From assembly GCA_033558025.1 (NCBI GenBank), contig JAUCEF010000007.1, positions 3,348,001-3,412,000 of the forward strand: a stretch of 64,000 bases of DNA. Direction: 5' to 3'. Below the pieces are notes generated by a model. The model did not search any database. It was not told where the DNA came from and saw only the letters and a list, made by a program, of their open reading frames with translations. Source of the stretch: Phytophthora sp. 'mugwort'. Lineage: Eukaryota > Oomycota > Peronosporomycetes > Peronosporales > Peronosporaceae. Below, piece by piece: positions 1-10,419 of the stretch (within the stretch, counting starts at the first letter, position 1; the number at the start of each line of letters is the position of its first letter). A program made the translations under genes and the position numbers.

Positions 1-854
1 CGCGCAAATACCGCAGGCCACACTAATTTATGTCTCCATCATCGCAGAGACTTCAACAACGCGTGAATGTAATATGGGGTTACTTGTACGGTTATAGCCT
101 CGACAAATCAAGCGTCTCGCACACGCGTGATATTTGCGGGAATTAAACCCACCCCTTTTGTGGTATCTCAGTTGAAGAGAAAGAGGATGGCCATGCTCAA
201 TGCAGTTTGTGCACTCAGCCAATGGTACCTGCAGCAGACCTCGAGCAGAAAGCACCCCCGAAAACATTGGTGCAGAACAGCTTGCCATATTTTTTCGGCC
301 CGTCGATGATTGTGGAGTGAGGCAGAAATCTACGTGCTGGGCAAGACGACAGTGCGAAACTGCTCGAGAACGTCGAGCAAGTCGAGACGAGTGTAGACGA
401 AGAGCTCGTGGTCTTGGACGAAGACCACTCCAAGCCCCTGCATCGTGCTCCCCAAGTTGTGTCGCTTCTCACGGATAGAACACGAGTCGTGGCTTACATG
501 TAAGCACTTCATGATGCAGGGGAGGACCGATTGCCCTTAAAAGCGTAGCTAAATTCGCTGCACTCTTCACAGGCAATCAAAAGGTTAACCTGCAGAAGGC
601 CAGTCGACGGTGAAAAGAGCGAGAGCGGCACCTGGCAAAGCAGCGAAGGTCTGTGGTGGTGGTACGATGCGCCGTCAAAAGGTGAATGCGTGGTAAAGCA
701 TCTCCTGGTCGAGGACGAAAACGAGAACCAAGGGTAGAATGAATTTTCAGTCAATTACTGGAAGAATTTTGTCGCCTCAGAAAGACGGGCATTATTAAAC
801 TGTCCAGCACTTTGCTACAACAAATATCCGTCATCATTTTGACACGCGCTCAGG
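1..854. other. intergenic, no gene recognised
   Basis: Only short overlapping open frames are present on both strands, with no recognisable domain. It sits directly upstream of a decayed transposase and is probably old transposon-derived sequence, but nothing in it proves that. Confidence 0.4.
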
Positions 855-1850
855 GTGATTTTCACGCAACCACTTTATAACTCGAGTATCCACCTGAAAG
901 ATCGTATTATGTATCGATTGGTCCAACAATTTTGTGCTTATTTTGACATCGTATCGGAGAAACAGTGTGGGAAACTGGAATGTAGCCCGGAGAAGGAGGA
1001 AGCTATCGAGTGCAGCGTTGCCGCCCATCTCGGCAATTTGAAACGTGCATTTGTCTATGGCAAACTTGATGAAATTGAGGTCTTCAATAAGGACGAGGCT
1101 CGTTTTGTTCATGGACAACAGAGAACACTAGGATTTCATGGAGACAAAACCATTCGCTATCATGACGTGGTTAGTGGTGGAGAGGGTATGACTCTTGTGA
1201 TAAACATTAGAGGCGGCACCTATTACACATATTGAACCACCTATTTTTATCTAGAACAGGAACCGACGCTACCTCTTGAAGGGTCAAGGACGTTGTACCC
1301 GGTGTAACCTATCGAAGCGGTCCCAAAGGCTGAATGGATAACCAAGTTTTTCTGGGAATGGGTTCAAGGCAATATGTGCGACTGTCGCCACGCCCGCGGT
1401 AAACGACAAGTCGTGTACATTGACAATGCAAGCGGACACGACGTAGATGAATCCAAGGACACACTGGTCGCCAAAACCATGCGCATCAAGTTTCTTTTCC
1501 AACTGCAGATTCGTTCATCGTCAAGGCCATCAAGGAGAAGTGGACTAATGAATGGGATAAGCAGAAGCACCGCTTAGCAACAAAAGCACAATTCTCGATA
1601 TCAAAAGCAAACGGGAAATGGTCCGGCAAAATTAAGAATCCGGGTAAGCCATTCTTCTTGAAGCTTGCTGCGCGCTGCGTTCGTGCTATATGTCAAAAGA
1701 CAGATGCTTGATGGTGTGTCTTACCCATATAAAGCAATGATGCTCTGCGGTCTCTCCAAAAATTTTAACGGATTTTGGGGGAGTCTCAACTTCCGAATGA
1801 TCTGCAAGATACCTCTGAGAAGTATCGCGAGGACTTTGAGGGAAGCATAG
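855..1850 (+). pseudogene. pogo-like DDE transposase relic
   Basis: This is the catalytic half of a DDE-type transposase, in pieces. The first frame (855-1235) ends with a block reading GFHGDKTIRYHDVVSGGEG, typical of the strand after the first catalytic Asp in oomycete pogo-like enzymes. A second piece near 1404 carries YIDNASGHD, the second Asp box. A third piece from about 1505 reads ADSFIVKAIKEKW and then NPGKPFFLKLAAR, the C-terminal helices. The pieces lie in different frames, separated by stops near 1233 and 1575, and the end dissolves after 1700. No N-terminal helix-turn-helix and no terminal inverted repeats were seen. The family is assigned from remembered motifs. The gene is certainly non-functional. 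Confidence 0.7.
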
Positions 1851-2488
1851 GTGGGCGGAGTTACATAAAGGCGGAGTAGTACTGCACTTTTAACAAGTAA
1901 ATGTGCGAAAACTGCTGCGCGTACGACTTTTGCATGAGCACGAAGCGCTGCGTACTTGGCCGAGCGGCGCGTCTTCTGCTGGAAGAGTTGGTAGTGGTCA
2001 CAAGGACTGAATATAATGCGAGAAGTCAGCTATAGTATGAGGGTGTGGGCACCGCGTGGTCGGCTCTAGGAGACGAAGGACGGTTGCGCGTAGCAGCGGA
2101 TCCAGTCGCGGACGTACCATTGTCGTTGGCGCTAATATCGTGAAGGGAACACGTAACTTGAACTAATACTAGTGTGGCCTCACTTTCAACGCATCTACCG
2201 GATATCCCACACTAATTGTGATACCAGAGATCGATTTCAGATAGAGCAATTACCGTGGGACACACTATATATTTCACATCCGAATAACCTAGATCCTCAA
2301 CCTCCTATTATTGTACCGACCACAAGAGAAGATACAACTCAAGTTTCTTTTCAACACACCAGAACAAACTTAGGTAACGTCTTTATTTTGGTCTGGGGGG
2401 AGTGCAACAGCCACATAATCTATTTTAAATAGTTTAAAGGAGACAGGGCCAAACACCGAGCTATTCTCTCCTTCCATTTTGCAGAAGG
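1851..2488. other. intergenic, upstream of split transposase
   Basis: No gene is recognised. The stretch ends in an AT-rich piece just before the ATG of the IS630-like transposase at 2489 and may hold the 5' end of that element, but I could not identify its terminal repeat. Confidence 0.35.
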
Positions 2489-3508
2489 ATGCCCCGTGGC
2501 AAACCGCTCACACCTCAAGAAAAGTGCAGGATTGTCAAGGCTCAAGAGTATTTCCCGAAATAAGAAAAGGCGGGGAGATCTGGCGGCGTGGAAACCCGTC
2601 AACGGATAGCAGAATGCCTTCACGTAGGCCTGGCAACCGTCGGACGCGTCATGGCGTACTGAAACAAAAGTCCTGCGACCAAGCTCGACGAGGTTTCGAA
2701 GAGTTTTCATTTATAGTGTATATGTTGCTAACAGTGATGTATCAATACCTGTTTGTCTTAAGTTTTAATTGAAGTCATGTGTGAGACGAAGCGCAGTGGA
2801 CAAAGCAAGTACTCATCTCCTGATCTGAGAGGAGTAATCCGCGAGTTTGTGATCGCTGAGAATGAAGCAACTTGGCCAATCACAACTCAGCTTATATCCA
2901 ACCATGTGACAAAAGTCATGGAAAAGAAGCAAAAAAACCTGTGCGAAGCATGCGTCACCTGCTTTGACGATTGGGCTTTTTTCCACATTCGGGGCAAGCA
3001 TTGTAATTTTCTGGCTGAGAGGGGGAACAACGTAGCGTTTCGAGCGACATATCTTCAAAAGAAGCTTGCCAATCGAGATGCGAACAACAACAATCCAATC
3101 CGACCTAAGGCATTCTAGACGAGTCATACGTCAATGTCAACCACGTCGCAAACAAAACGTGGTTGACAGAAGACAAAGTACGAAAAATCCAAAGCGGAAA
3201 GGGCCCAGGTACTATGTGAGCTGTAACTTTTTCTTACTGATCTTCTGCACAGAATTGTTATGGTTGTGCAAGTATAATAACTTGCACTACCAACACGCAG
3301 AGTGGAAGCTCAACACGCTCTCAGAATGAAATAAATGGCGAGTTCGTCAAAGAGTCGATTGAGCATTGGAATTCAGCGACTAAAAAGCGTAAAGGAACTC
3401 CTGAACTCTCCGACTACCACGGTAACTTTGACGGCGACACGTTTGGAAAATGGTTCACTAATTTGTGTTCGACGCTCATAAAGGATGTCGGTCCATGCAA
3501 TATTCACA
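2489..3508 (+). pseudogene. IS630/Tc1-like DDE transposase, 5' half
   Basis: The reading starts MPRGKPLTPQEKCRIVKAQE, a helix-turn-helix of the IS630/Tc1/mariner type, and is soon broken by a TAA near 2561 and a later TGA. It resumes at 2777-3118 with the linker (a block beginning DDWAFFHIRGKH) and reaches the first catalytic Asp at about 3119, DESYVNVNHVANKTWL. Near 3418 the frame reads DYHGNFDGDTFGKWF and then DVGPCNIH, where a LINE interrupts it. The next residues, MDGASYHK with the second catalytic Asp, lie 6.2 kb away at 9758. Stops, frameshifts and extra sequence show it was decaying independently of the LINE. The family is inferred from the motif order. Confidence 0.8.
3492..3508. repeat. 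17-bp target-site duplication, left copy (LINE)
   Basis: The sequence tccatgcaatattcaca matches 9742-9758 (tccgtgcaatattcaca) at 16 of 17 positions. The two copies bracket the LINE, and the interrupted transposase codons (Asn-Ile-His) are present in both. Confidence 0.9.
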
Positions 3509-3843
3509 GTTTGCAATTTGCCGGCTACCCCACAAGTGCACATAGACAGGCCCATACCTGCTACTGCGCTTTCAAGCTTCGGTCCCTCCAGTCCCGTGTT
3601 GTCGTTTCTCCACCTCAGCCTAACTGTCGTGCTGTCGCCTCACCTGACTACCGGACCTTAACACCCCGCCCCGCCCCGCGCCGCGACACCACCACCACGC
3701 TAAGCCGTCGTGCTGCCGCCGCCGAAGAACTAAGTCGTCGCGACTCCCATTCGAGCCGCTCCCTTGAAGCTGTTGCCGAGTTTGCGCCTGTGGCCCTAGG
3801 AGGTCAGAGGAGTGCGGCCTAGCCCTACCGTAAAGGGGGGAAC

Positions 3844-5781
3844 GTGACAGCTGCGAGAGAGCAGCTGGAAGAAGAAACGCCCGAACTGGTCCGCCAGCCT
3901 TCGCAGCCCATCATCATGGCGGCTCCTCGTCGTGACCAGACTTGGCATGCTGAGTGGCGAAACAAGGCCCCACAGGTCGAGTTCTCGTTGCCCACCGATG
4001 ACGCTCTCGCGTCAGCGGAAAAGGCTATGTTGGATCCCGAGCGCAACGCTGATGACAAGAAAGCAGCTGCTCTACGTGGAGTTCCCCAGCTCGTCTCGAG
4101 TGAGCTGATCTACTCCATGTGGATTCCTGCGCGAGACCTGACCGCCACGTTCACTGATACGGAGATCATGACCTCGCTCGGATCGGATACGCAACCGGCC
4201 ATCTGGTCGGCCAACGTCAGCCATCTGCGCGATTTCAAGACCATCCGGAACGCTGGCATCAGCTTTGTATGCACTGATCAAGCTGTCGCATCCAAGTTGG
4301 GTGGCCAGACGCTGTCGATCTGTGACCGAAACTATCGGGTTCAACCGTACTCCAAGTACTCCAGCTGGTACTATGTCGACTTGCAGCGCCTGCCTGACGA
4401 GGTCGATGACAGCGAGATCTACGACTGGTTCGCCGCACATGGGACACCACCGGTGTTCATCTGCCCTAGTCGTACGATCCGCGGTCTGAAGTCATTCAGC
4501 CGCCGAGTGTACGTCAACCACAAGTCCCCGCCCGAGTCGCTGATGCTTACGCCAACGGCGCCGTTGCGAGAAATCAAGTTCGGTGACCATGGATACGCGG
4601 TGGCCAATCACCGCATCCGTGCGTTCAACCACGGCACGCGGCCCTTCCTGAAGGCGATGCACGAGAAACGCAAGGCTCACCCATCATCATCTAAGTCGGT
4701 CGACCATGCGGCACATCAGGCTTCTTCGAAGCCTGCTGTTGCCACGAGCGCCGAAGCCAATGGAACGCCTATGGAAACGTCGGACGCCGAGTACGAGCCA
4801 TCCGAGCCTAATGGCTCAGAAGTGAGTGACTCGGAAGCCAGTTCAAGCAGCGCCATGGAAGGTGTTGAAGGAGAAACTGTCGGAGACGGGATCACAGTCC
4901 AGCCCAATTCTATCTGGCCGTCGGATGAAGAACCTCCAAATTTTCCCACTGGCTCGATCAAGCGAACGGACCGGAAGCCGGCGCGTATCTTGCGCGCTAA
5001 GCAACTTGTCTCTGGCAAGATGTCCACTCCCACGGCCAAGACAAGGGAACTACCCCCGTCCCAGACTGGCTATCCAGTACTGGCATCCACCAACCAGTAT
5101 GAGTGGCTGAGTGAGGGAGATGGTGGCAATGTCCCACCTGATCAGGATATGACTCTCTGGGACAGTACGCAGATCCCGCCCTCCCCGGTTGCCTCGTATG
5201 TCAAGCTGTCCAAGCCTGCCGAAAAGATACTCAACAGCGCTGCGATCAAGTACCCTGCAGAGACGATCACCCTCAATGACCTCTGCAACGTCATCGAATC
5301 GTATCTGACGGAGTTCTCGAACACCTCAGATGCCGATAGCAGCTTGTACGGGATCCAAGCCCAACCTAGCGTCCATCGCTTTTTATTAGACACCTCGGCT
5401 CCCGGTAACTATCAGCATCTTCGCAGCAAGACGTTTGGCCACGCAGTACTCCGAATGATCTCCACGAAGCTAGACTCCTCGGCGAAGGACTACTCGCTCA
5501 AGAACAAGTTGGCCGAGCTCTTCCCGGACGCTGACGACCTAAGCCCAGAAGTCGTGCTGCAGAGCTTTTGCTCTACCCCAAACGAGTTCTGGCTCCAAAC
5601 GCGACTGGCCGAGTTTGATCTTGCGTTGCAAGTGATTGCTCCAAGCATCTATATGGATCCGGTCAAGGTCTGCGCTCTAATCCAAGAAGAAGCTACTACG
5701 CTGCCATCCGATGTGGCACCTCTGGGACGATCGCACCCTAGGGGTACTGGTAACCTCGCCGTTGGCAACTCGACTCCTTGA
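3844..5781 (+). CDS. LINE ORF1 protein (RNA-binding, RRM-like)
   Basis: This is an uninterrupted frame of 645 residues. Frame-compatible starts are the first codon at 3844 (GTG) or the first ATG at 3916; I cannot decide between them. A central region, about residues 175-260, has the beta-alpha-beta pattern of an RRM-like fold (YYVDLQRLPDEVDDSEIYDW, then SFSRRVYVNH), which would fit RNA binding by a LINE ORF1 protein. It is followed by an acidic Ser/Glu-rich linker (about 295-350) and a helical C-terminal half. I saw no CCHC zinc knuckle. It lies directly upstream of the endonuclease frame in the same element, which is the main reason for the call. That the frame is still open suggests a fairly recent insertion. 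Confidence 0.72.
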   Translation: MTAAREQLEEETPELVRQPSQPIIMAAPRRDQTWHAEWRNKAPQVEFSLPTDDALASAEKAMLDPERNADDKKAAALRGVPQLVSSELIYSMWIPARDLTATFTDTEIMTSLGSDTQPAIWSANVSHLRDFKTIRNAGISFVCTDQAVASKLGGQTLSICDRNYRVQPYSKYSSWYYVDLQRLPDEVDDSEIYDWFAAHGTPPVFICPSRTIRGLKSFSRRVYVNHKSPPESLMLTPTAPLREIKFGDHGYAVANHRIRAFNHGTRPFLKAMHEKRKAHPSSSKSVDHAAHQASSKPAVATSAEANGTPMETSDAEYEPSEPNGSEVSDSEASSSSAMEGVEGETVGDGITVQPNSIWPSDEEPPNFPTGSIKRTDRKPARILRAKQLVSGKMSTPTAKTRELPPSQTGYPVLASTNQYEWLSEGDGGNVPPDQDMTLWDSTQIPPSPVASYVKLSKPAEKILNSAAIKYPAETITLNDLCNVIESYLTEFSNTSDADSSLYGIQAQPSVHRFLLDTSAPGNYQHLRSKTFGHAVLRMISTKLDSSAKDYSLKNKLAELFPDADDLSPEVVLQSFCSTPNEFWLQTRLAEFDLALQVIAPSIYMDPVKVCALIQEEATTLPSDVAPLGRSHPRGTGNLAVGNSTP

Positions 5782-5870
5782 TGGCCCGTTGCCGGACGAC
5801 TTACGCCAATGCATCGTTGATCTCCAACAAGCGGCTTCTGCAGTAGCCAACTCGGGTAGCCCTTCTCTCT

Positions 5871-7028
5871 AATGGGAATTGGGCCCTGAGAGGGTTCTCG
5901 CTGAACGCTAACGGCATGAACCGGACCTCAAGGAGCTCGCTGCAGTACTTCTCTAAGACCTTTCACATGATCGGTCTTCAGGAGACGTGCTTCACCGGGC
6001 CCTTCAACTACCAGCGCTTGAAACAGATCTGGAGGCAAACCTCGCGGTTTAATTCCAGCTTTTGGTCGCAAGAACATATGACTACATACACAGGGCACGC
6101 TGGTGTGGGCTTACTACTCACGCCGACATGCCCTGTTCAAGATATTCAAGACGTTACCCTCCGTCATGTTAGCTCGGCTGATATGATGGATCGGTACTTA
6201 CTACTACGCGGCACTCTGGACTTGAAAGAGACGTACATTCATGTGGTGCATGCCCCCGTTAAAGGCCAGAATCGGCCAACTTTCTTTAAGAACCTTCCAA
6301 GAGATTTCGACGATGATGTGCTGCACATTGTCATGGGCGACTTCAACACGGTGATGTCAAGCCAACTGGACCAAGCCAACCACACCGACCGAAATCGGTC
6401 GCGGGGACGAACCGAGCTGCTGGACTGGATGCAAGCTATCAACGTGGTGGATGCATGGCGCCTGGAACATCCGACGCTCGTCGAGTTCACCAGCCCCAAC
6501 TCCAGCTCAAGGTTAGACTACGTGATGCTAAGCTCCCAGCTCTTCCACTCGGCCATGCAGGGCATTCTGCACGACTTTCGCAATCGCTCCAATATGGGTG
6601 ACCACAGCGGCATCGACTTTCGACTCGGATCTGCTGTCTTTCGGCCGGCTAAGAGACCCCCCTGGCGCTGCCCAGAATGGATCATCCAGCTTCCTGAAGC
6701 GCAGCAGTATCTCCAAGAATCGCTGATCAAGTGGGCAGACATGCTCCATGCACCAACGGACTCCCACTACAACCCGGGCTGCCTACTCGACGAGCACAAG
6801 CGTCGCGACAACATCTTCCTGCACGAGTTATTTGAATCCCGGAAGAATGCTCGCCAGCGCGAACTTGAGGAACTGCACCTGGAAATCAATGATCTGCAGC
6901 ACCGCCAAGCGACGGAGCCTACCGATGATCAACGCCGGCGGCTGACTGAAAAGAGGGCACTACTGGAGGTCAAGATGAAGGTGAAAGTTCTACGCTTCGA
7001 AGAAGAAGTTTGCCTCCGACCTCCATGA
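5871..7028 (+). pseudogene. LINE ORF2, AP-type endonuclease part
   Basis: The first ATG of the open frame is at 5916, but the frame is open upstream and reads LRGFSLNANGM, so the true N-terminus is probably earlier. The endonuclease/exonuclease/phosphatase domain fills about 270 residues. Its landmarks are IGLQET (metal-binding Glu), GDFNTV (Asp/Asn of the active site), SRLDYVML and GDHSG (Asp-His pair). These residues look intact, so the nicking domain itself could once have been active. A coiled segment follows (ELEELHLEINDLQ). The frame ends early at 7028 and the sense continues in another frame (FASDLHDSERGTKYFF), showing a frameshift near 7010-7028. Confidence 0.85.
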
Positions 7029-7538
7029 TTCTGAACGAGGTACCAAGTACTTCTTCCGACCGCCTCAGATCCTGCATAACACTCCGATTCCTGTCAATTC
7101 GCCGGAGGAGTTGGAAGTCATGTGCCAGGACTTCAACCAGTTTTGGTCCGGGATCTATTGTTCACCTTCAAGGGAGTTCCATCATGACAAGCCGAAATGG
7201 GATCGCATTAAGCTGGCTCAGATCCTTGAACACACGACCAAGCATCTGACGCCGAAGCGAGCTGCCTATCTTGACAGTCCCACATGCTCTGCAAGCTGCT
7301 CATGGCCGTACGCCAGTCACCGGATGATGTACCCTCATGGGCCGCCCCAGTCATTGCGCTGTTTGACTCCGTGATGAAACCTTGGGGACGCGACTTTGAC
7401 ATCCTGTTCGCGCCGGTCTGGAACAGCCCTCATCATGTGGTGTCTCGACGGCTAAGACGATGGAGACCGCTTGGTTTGTATTGGCACCATGTTCTCTTCC
7501 TTTGAAACACCGAACTGCGCCCCAAGATCACTCGCAAC
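7029..7538 (+). pseudogene. LINE ORF2 stump with deleted reverse transcriptase
   Basis: The frame continues from the endonuclease part up to about LTPKRAAYLDSP near 7270, where the fingers of the reverse transcriptase should begin. It then jumps to sequence normally found after the polymerase domain (MLCKLLMAVRQSPDDVPSWA, in another frame). No YADD-type box or other polymerase motif is present between 7030 and 7540. The simplest reading is an internal deletion with its junction near 7275-7290. The size of the loss is not visible here; by comparison with usual LINE ORF2 lengths it is likely more than 1 kb. Confidence 0.75.
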
Positions 7539-8792
7539 ATGACCAAGTTTGACAAGTTGACAATGCCGCTGCTGGACAATGTGGATATCACGACTGCAAC
7601 CAAGACGCCCAAGACCCTGCGAGCCGCAAACCTGGGAATTGTCCAAGACCTTATTCGCTTAAAGGTTTATCGGATATCTGACTTGTTTGAGCTTAGTGGA
7701 TACCCGCCTCAAGCCGCCAAGCTATCCCAAGTCATCCGTGAGCATGGCCAGCCTAGGCGTGCTAACAGCGTGAGCTTCTGCGGATCTTTCTTAACTAAGA
7801 TTGACTCGCAGTTACGACCGTTGGCCAGCATGCCCATTGGACCCCGCCCCAAGCCACACTACGGCTGCGCACTCCATACTTGGAGCTTCAGTGGCTACGA
7901 AGTCGCTGATCTCACGGTGTCGTTAATACGCAAGCTCCTGGTTCAGTACAAGGTACCCGGCCTGCCAACGACTGCACTTGGCCTTGAACAAGCGCCTCCC
8001 GCAAATGTATGGGGCAGGGACCTAAAGATGAACAAGCACGTACTACCAGTGAACGCGGACTTGCTGTACAGACTTCAGCACAACGCACTTTGGGTGGGCT
8101 TTAGGCTGCAGCACGTGCAAGACGCTATGACTCGCTGCCATCATGGGTGTGGAGTCATTGAAACCGTCTCCCATCTCTTTTGGTATTGTGACTTTGCGGC
8201 AACCGTATGGGCGGAATGGCTTGAGGTGTTCCAACAGTGGTTTGAGTCTCCCATTGAGTGGGCGACTGTGGTCTACTTCGCGGACATTATGCCTACGCCC
8301 CGAGCCAAAAAGGACTTTGGTTACAGCCTCTTTGCGGTCTTCCACATAGTGAGAGTTGTGGTACTTCGCTGCCAATGGACGCACCGCAATGACATCCGCT
8401 TCCACGAGTATGAACCAAGTCTCATCGGCGTCAAGGCTCGGGTGCACGCCCTGATTGACCTTCATGTTGCTGCCTTATGGCAGGCAACCCAGGCGCAAGC
8501 AATAAGACAGTCCACGCAGGTGAGTAGGCAACTACACACCTTATTGCGAGGACTGCCTGTGTCGGCACCCTTCGATGACAATGGCCCAAGCGACCACGAG
8601 GCGGAAGCCCGTCAGCGGGACTCCTTACCCGCGGACATGTTGAACCACGACAGGGAAGAGACGTCCGGAGCGTTGGCGCCCTTCACGACTGCAGATCCAA
8701 GCGATCGCGCGGTGGAAACCCGTCAGCGGGGCTCCTTTCCCGCGGCCATGTTGAACCGTAGCCGGGAAGAGACGCCTGTGGCCCGAAGGTAA
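7539..8792 (+). pseudogene. LINE ORF2 C-terminal part with zf-RVT knuckle
   Basis: This is an open frame of 417 residues without a catalytic domain. At about residues 175-225 it carries the Cys/His knuckle often found after LINE reverse transcriptases (TRCHHGCGVIETVSHLFWYC, pattern C-x3-C-x7-H-x4-C), followed by a helical WAEWLEVFQQW stretch. The last 75 residues hold two tandem copies of a unit of about 40 residues (RQRDSLPADMLN and RQRGSFPAAMLN). The second unit is also where the truncated LINE copy at 53753 begins. It would be translated only as the end of ORF2, so the ATG at 7539 is probably not a real start. Confidence 0.75.
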
Positions 8793-9741
8793 GGCCACAA
8801 GCTCAAGGCTTCATCCTGATGTCTTACAATCCGCCGCCGGCGTGCTCGGCCATTACTGGCTTCAGTCTCCACCACTTTCACGCCCATACGCCAAGTTCCC
8901 GGCTCCATTTGCCGATCGCTTAGCGGGCGTTGCCTTATGTCTGCTGTACCCGAAGGCGGTGTGGATTTTTGAACCCAGACGGGGTTCCACGTTGGCGGAC
9001 AGGTGGGTGAAGACCGCGACACGCTACAGACGCTTACGCGTGTTATGGCATGCACGACATCACTAGACTACTCCTTGGATCGAGGTCTAGAGCGGCGCCA
9101 CACTCCCGAGCCGCGCGTACTACCAGGCCTACAAGCCCATGAGACGACGACTGGGAGGCTTTGCCCCTCTAGACCACGACCCGCATCTCTCCTACTGAAG
9201 TGCCCGGTCAAGCAGTCTCAAGAACTACCGGGTCTAACCGTGCTTCCAGGCCTACAGCCCATGAGACGGCGCCCAGTAGCCCCCAAGACCACCAGTCCAG
9301 TCACAAGACCAGATATCCCAACCTTCGCGGCGAAACCCCAATCATCGTCCGAGAGGTCTGGTCGGCCCGGGATTGAACCCTGGCCGTTTCCGTCTGACAC
9401 TGGATGCTTAACCAGCTGAGCTATCTGAGCTCACTAGAAGTAGGTGGCTCACCACCACCTGGTTCATCGGGTTATACTTGGTTTTTGTATAGACCCCATC
9501 GGAAAGGTCCTGCAAATGTCCAACTCGGCCCAGAGACGTCTCCAGCCGTCCACCAGTTTCCTCCTGGACACTAAAATGGGTCTTTCAGGGTACCCACTTT
9601 CGAGGAAATGGACTTTTTTGAACACCAATTGGATACTTCGTATCCAATTTTTGGGTCCACATGACCCAAATCGATCCCAAATAGCAAGTAGGGTAGCTAA
9701 GAGGTTGCTTACTAGCCTTAAAGTGTAATGCATTTTTGTTA
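8752..9741 (+). repeat. LINE 3' end, also present at 53753-54744
   Basis: This 990-bp segment aligns end to end with 53753-54744, with scattered substitutions (I estimate about 96% identity by eye). It covers the last codons of ORF2 and the whole 3' tail. The shared right end is the T-rich run tttttgtta. Confidence 0.9.
9359..9431 (-). repeat. tRNA-like module in LINE 3' tail
   Basis: Read on the minus strand it has an A-box-like stretch (TAGCTCAGCTGGTTAAGCAT) followed at the right distance by a B-box-like stretch (AGGGTTCAATCCCGGGCC). A T-arm hairpin with one mismatch can be drawn, but the D-arm is imperfect and the acceptor arms do not pair, so it is not a normal tRNA gene. It resembles the head of a tRNA-derived SINE. 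The copy at 54360-54432 has it too. Confidence 0.55.
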
Positions 9742-9758
9742 TCCGTGCAATATTCACA
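9742..9758. repeat. 17-bp target-site duplication, right copy (LINE)
   Basis: tccgtgcaatattcaca, one mismatch to 3492-3508. The interrupted transposase frame resumes immediately after it. Confidence 0.9.
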
Positions 9759-10368
9759 TGGACGGAGCATCTTATCACAAAGCGGCTCACAAATCAACTC
9801 CGACCAAGAAATGGTGGAACGCTGACATTCGTCAATGGCTCACAGATCGAAGTATTTACTTATTATAACGAGTGTTGTTGTAAATTATATCTTAATGCTT
9901 TTTATTTATTTATTTATTTAGGTATTATCTGCGAGGAGAAAGATGTCATCGCCCAGCTTCTTGTGCGCGTGCAGTCCCACTGACCCGCCCCCATCTATTC
10001 AATGCAACTCATCGCGTCCGGATATGTTCATTTGGTGTACTTCACCCCCATACCACCCGGAGTTGCAGCCAATCGAAATGGTATGTGGGTTGATGAAAAG
10101 CCATATAGCGTCGAATCCAGCCACGACCGCTAGCGAACTGGACGGTAAGGTGGCCGAAGAGTTCGACAAAGTCTCCGACCAGAACTGTACAAAGTATTAT
10201 CGACATGGTGTACTTGTCCTCGACAAGTACACCAAAGCGCTGGATGACTTCTGCCTCGTCAGTGACGGTGATGACCAGAAAGGTGACGGAGACGGCAGCG
10301 ACCAGGATGACCATGACGTCTGCAACAGCAGCGATGACGAAGAAGAAGTCATTGAGTACTCTTTTTAG
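9743..10368 (+). pseudogene. IS630/Tc1-like DDE transposase, 3' half
   Basis: This continues the transposase cut at 3508. In the original frame it reads NIHMDGASYHKAAHKSTP with the second catalytic Asp, then KKWWNADIRQWLTDRS. A probable GT-AG intron lies at about 9854-9921, ending in a T-rich tract plus AG, after which the frame continues IICEEKDVIAQLLVRVQ until a TGA near 9978. After a frameshift the C-terminal block follows: SPPYHPELQPIEMVCGLMKS, containing the third acidic residue of the DDE_3 fold (Glu of PIE). An Asp-rich tail ends with TAG at 10366-10368. Together with 2489-3508 this is one dead gene. Confidence 0.78.
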
Positions 10369-10419
10369 CACATCTCTAAAATTTAATTTATGGACTCGTC
10401 TCATTTGCTAAACTGTTAT
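10369..10419 (+). repeat. inverted repeat, left arm
   Basis: The stretch begins cacatctctaaaatttaat right after the transposase stop codon and matches the reverse complement of 10955-11004 over about 50 bp with few mismatches. It may be a terminal repeat of the transposase element or of a small non-autonomous element. Confidence 0.6.

Larger units (their letters stand above)
3509..9741 (+). mobile_element. non-LTR retrotransposon (LINE) with internal deletion
   Basis: The 6.2-kb element is bounded by a 17-bp target-site duplication, the signature of target-primed reverse transcription. It holds a 335-bp leader, an ORF1 (3844-5781), an ORF2 endonuclease part (about 5871-7028), a short stump reaching only the start of the reverse transcriptase, and the C-terminal part of ORF2 with its zinc knuckle (7539-8792). 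A 950-bp 3' tail contains a tRNA-like module on the opposite strand. The tail ends in a T-rich run rather than poly(A). The reverse transcriptase core is missing, so this copy cannot move by itself. It may be an L1/Tx1-like clade, but the clade is not resolved from this sequence. Confidence 0.88.

Noticed and set aside
3463..3822. 119-codon frame over the LINE left border
   Set aside because: It starts in the interrupted transposase, crosses the duplication and ends in the LINE leader; it is a chance junction frame.
9359..9431. Working tRNA gene on the minus strand
   Set aside because: Acceptor arms do not pair and the sequence is embedded in a LINE tail repeated elsewhere; kept only as a tRNA-like module.
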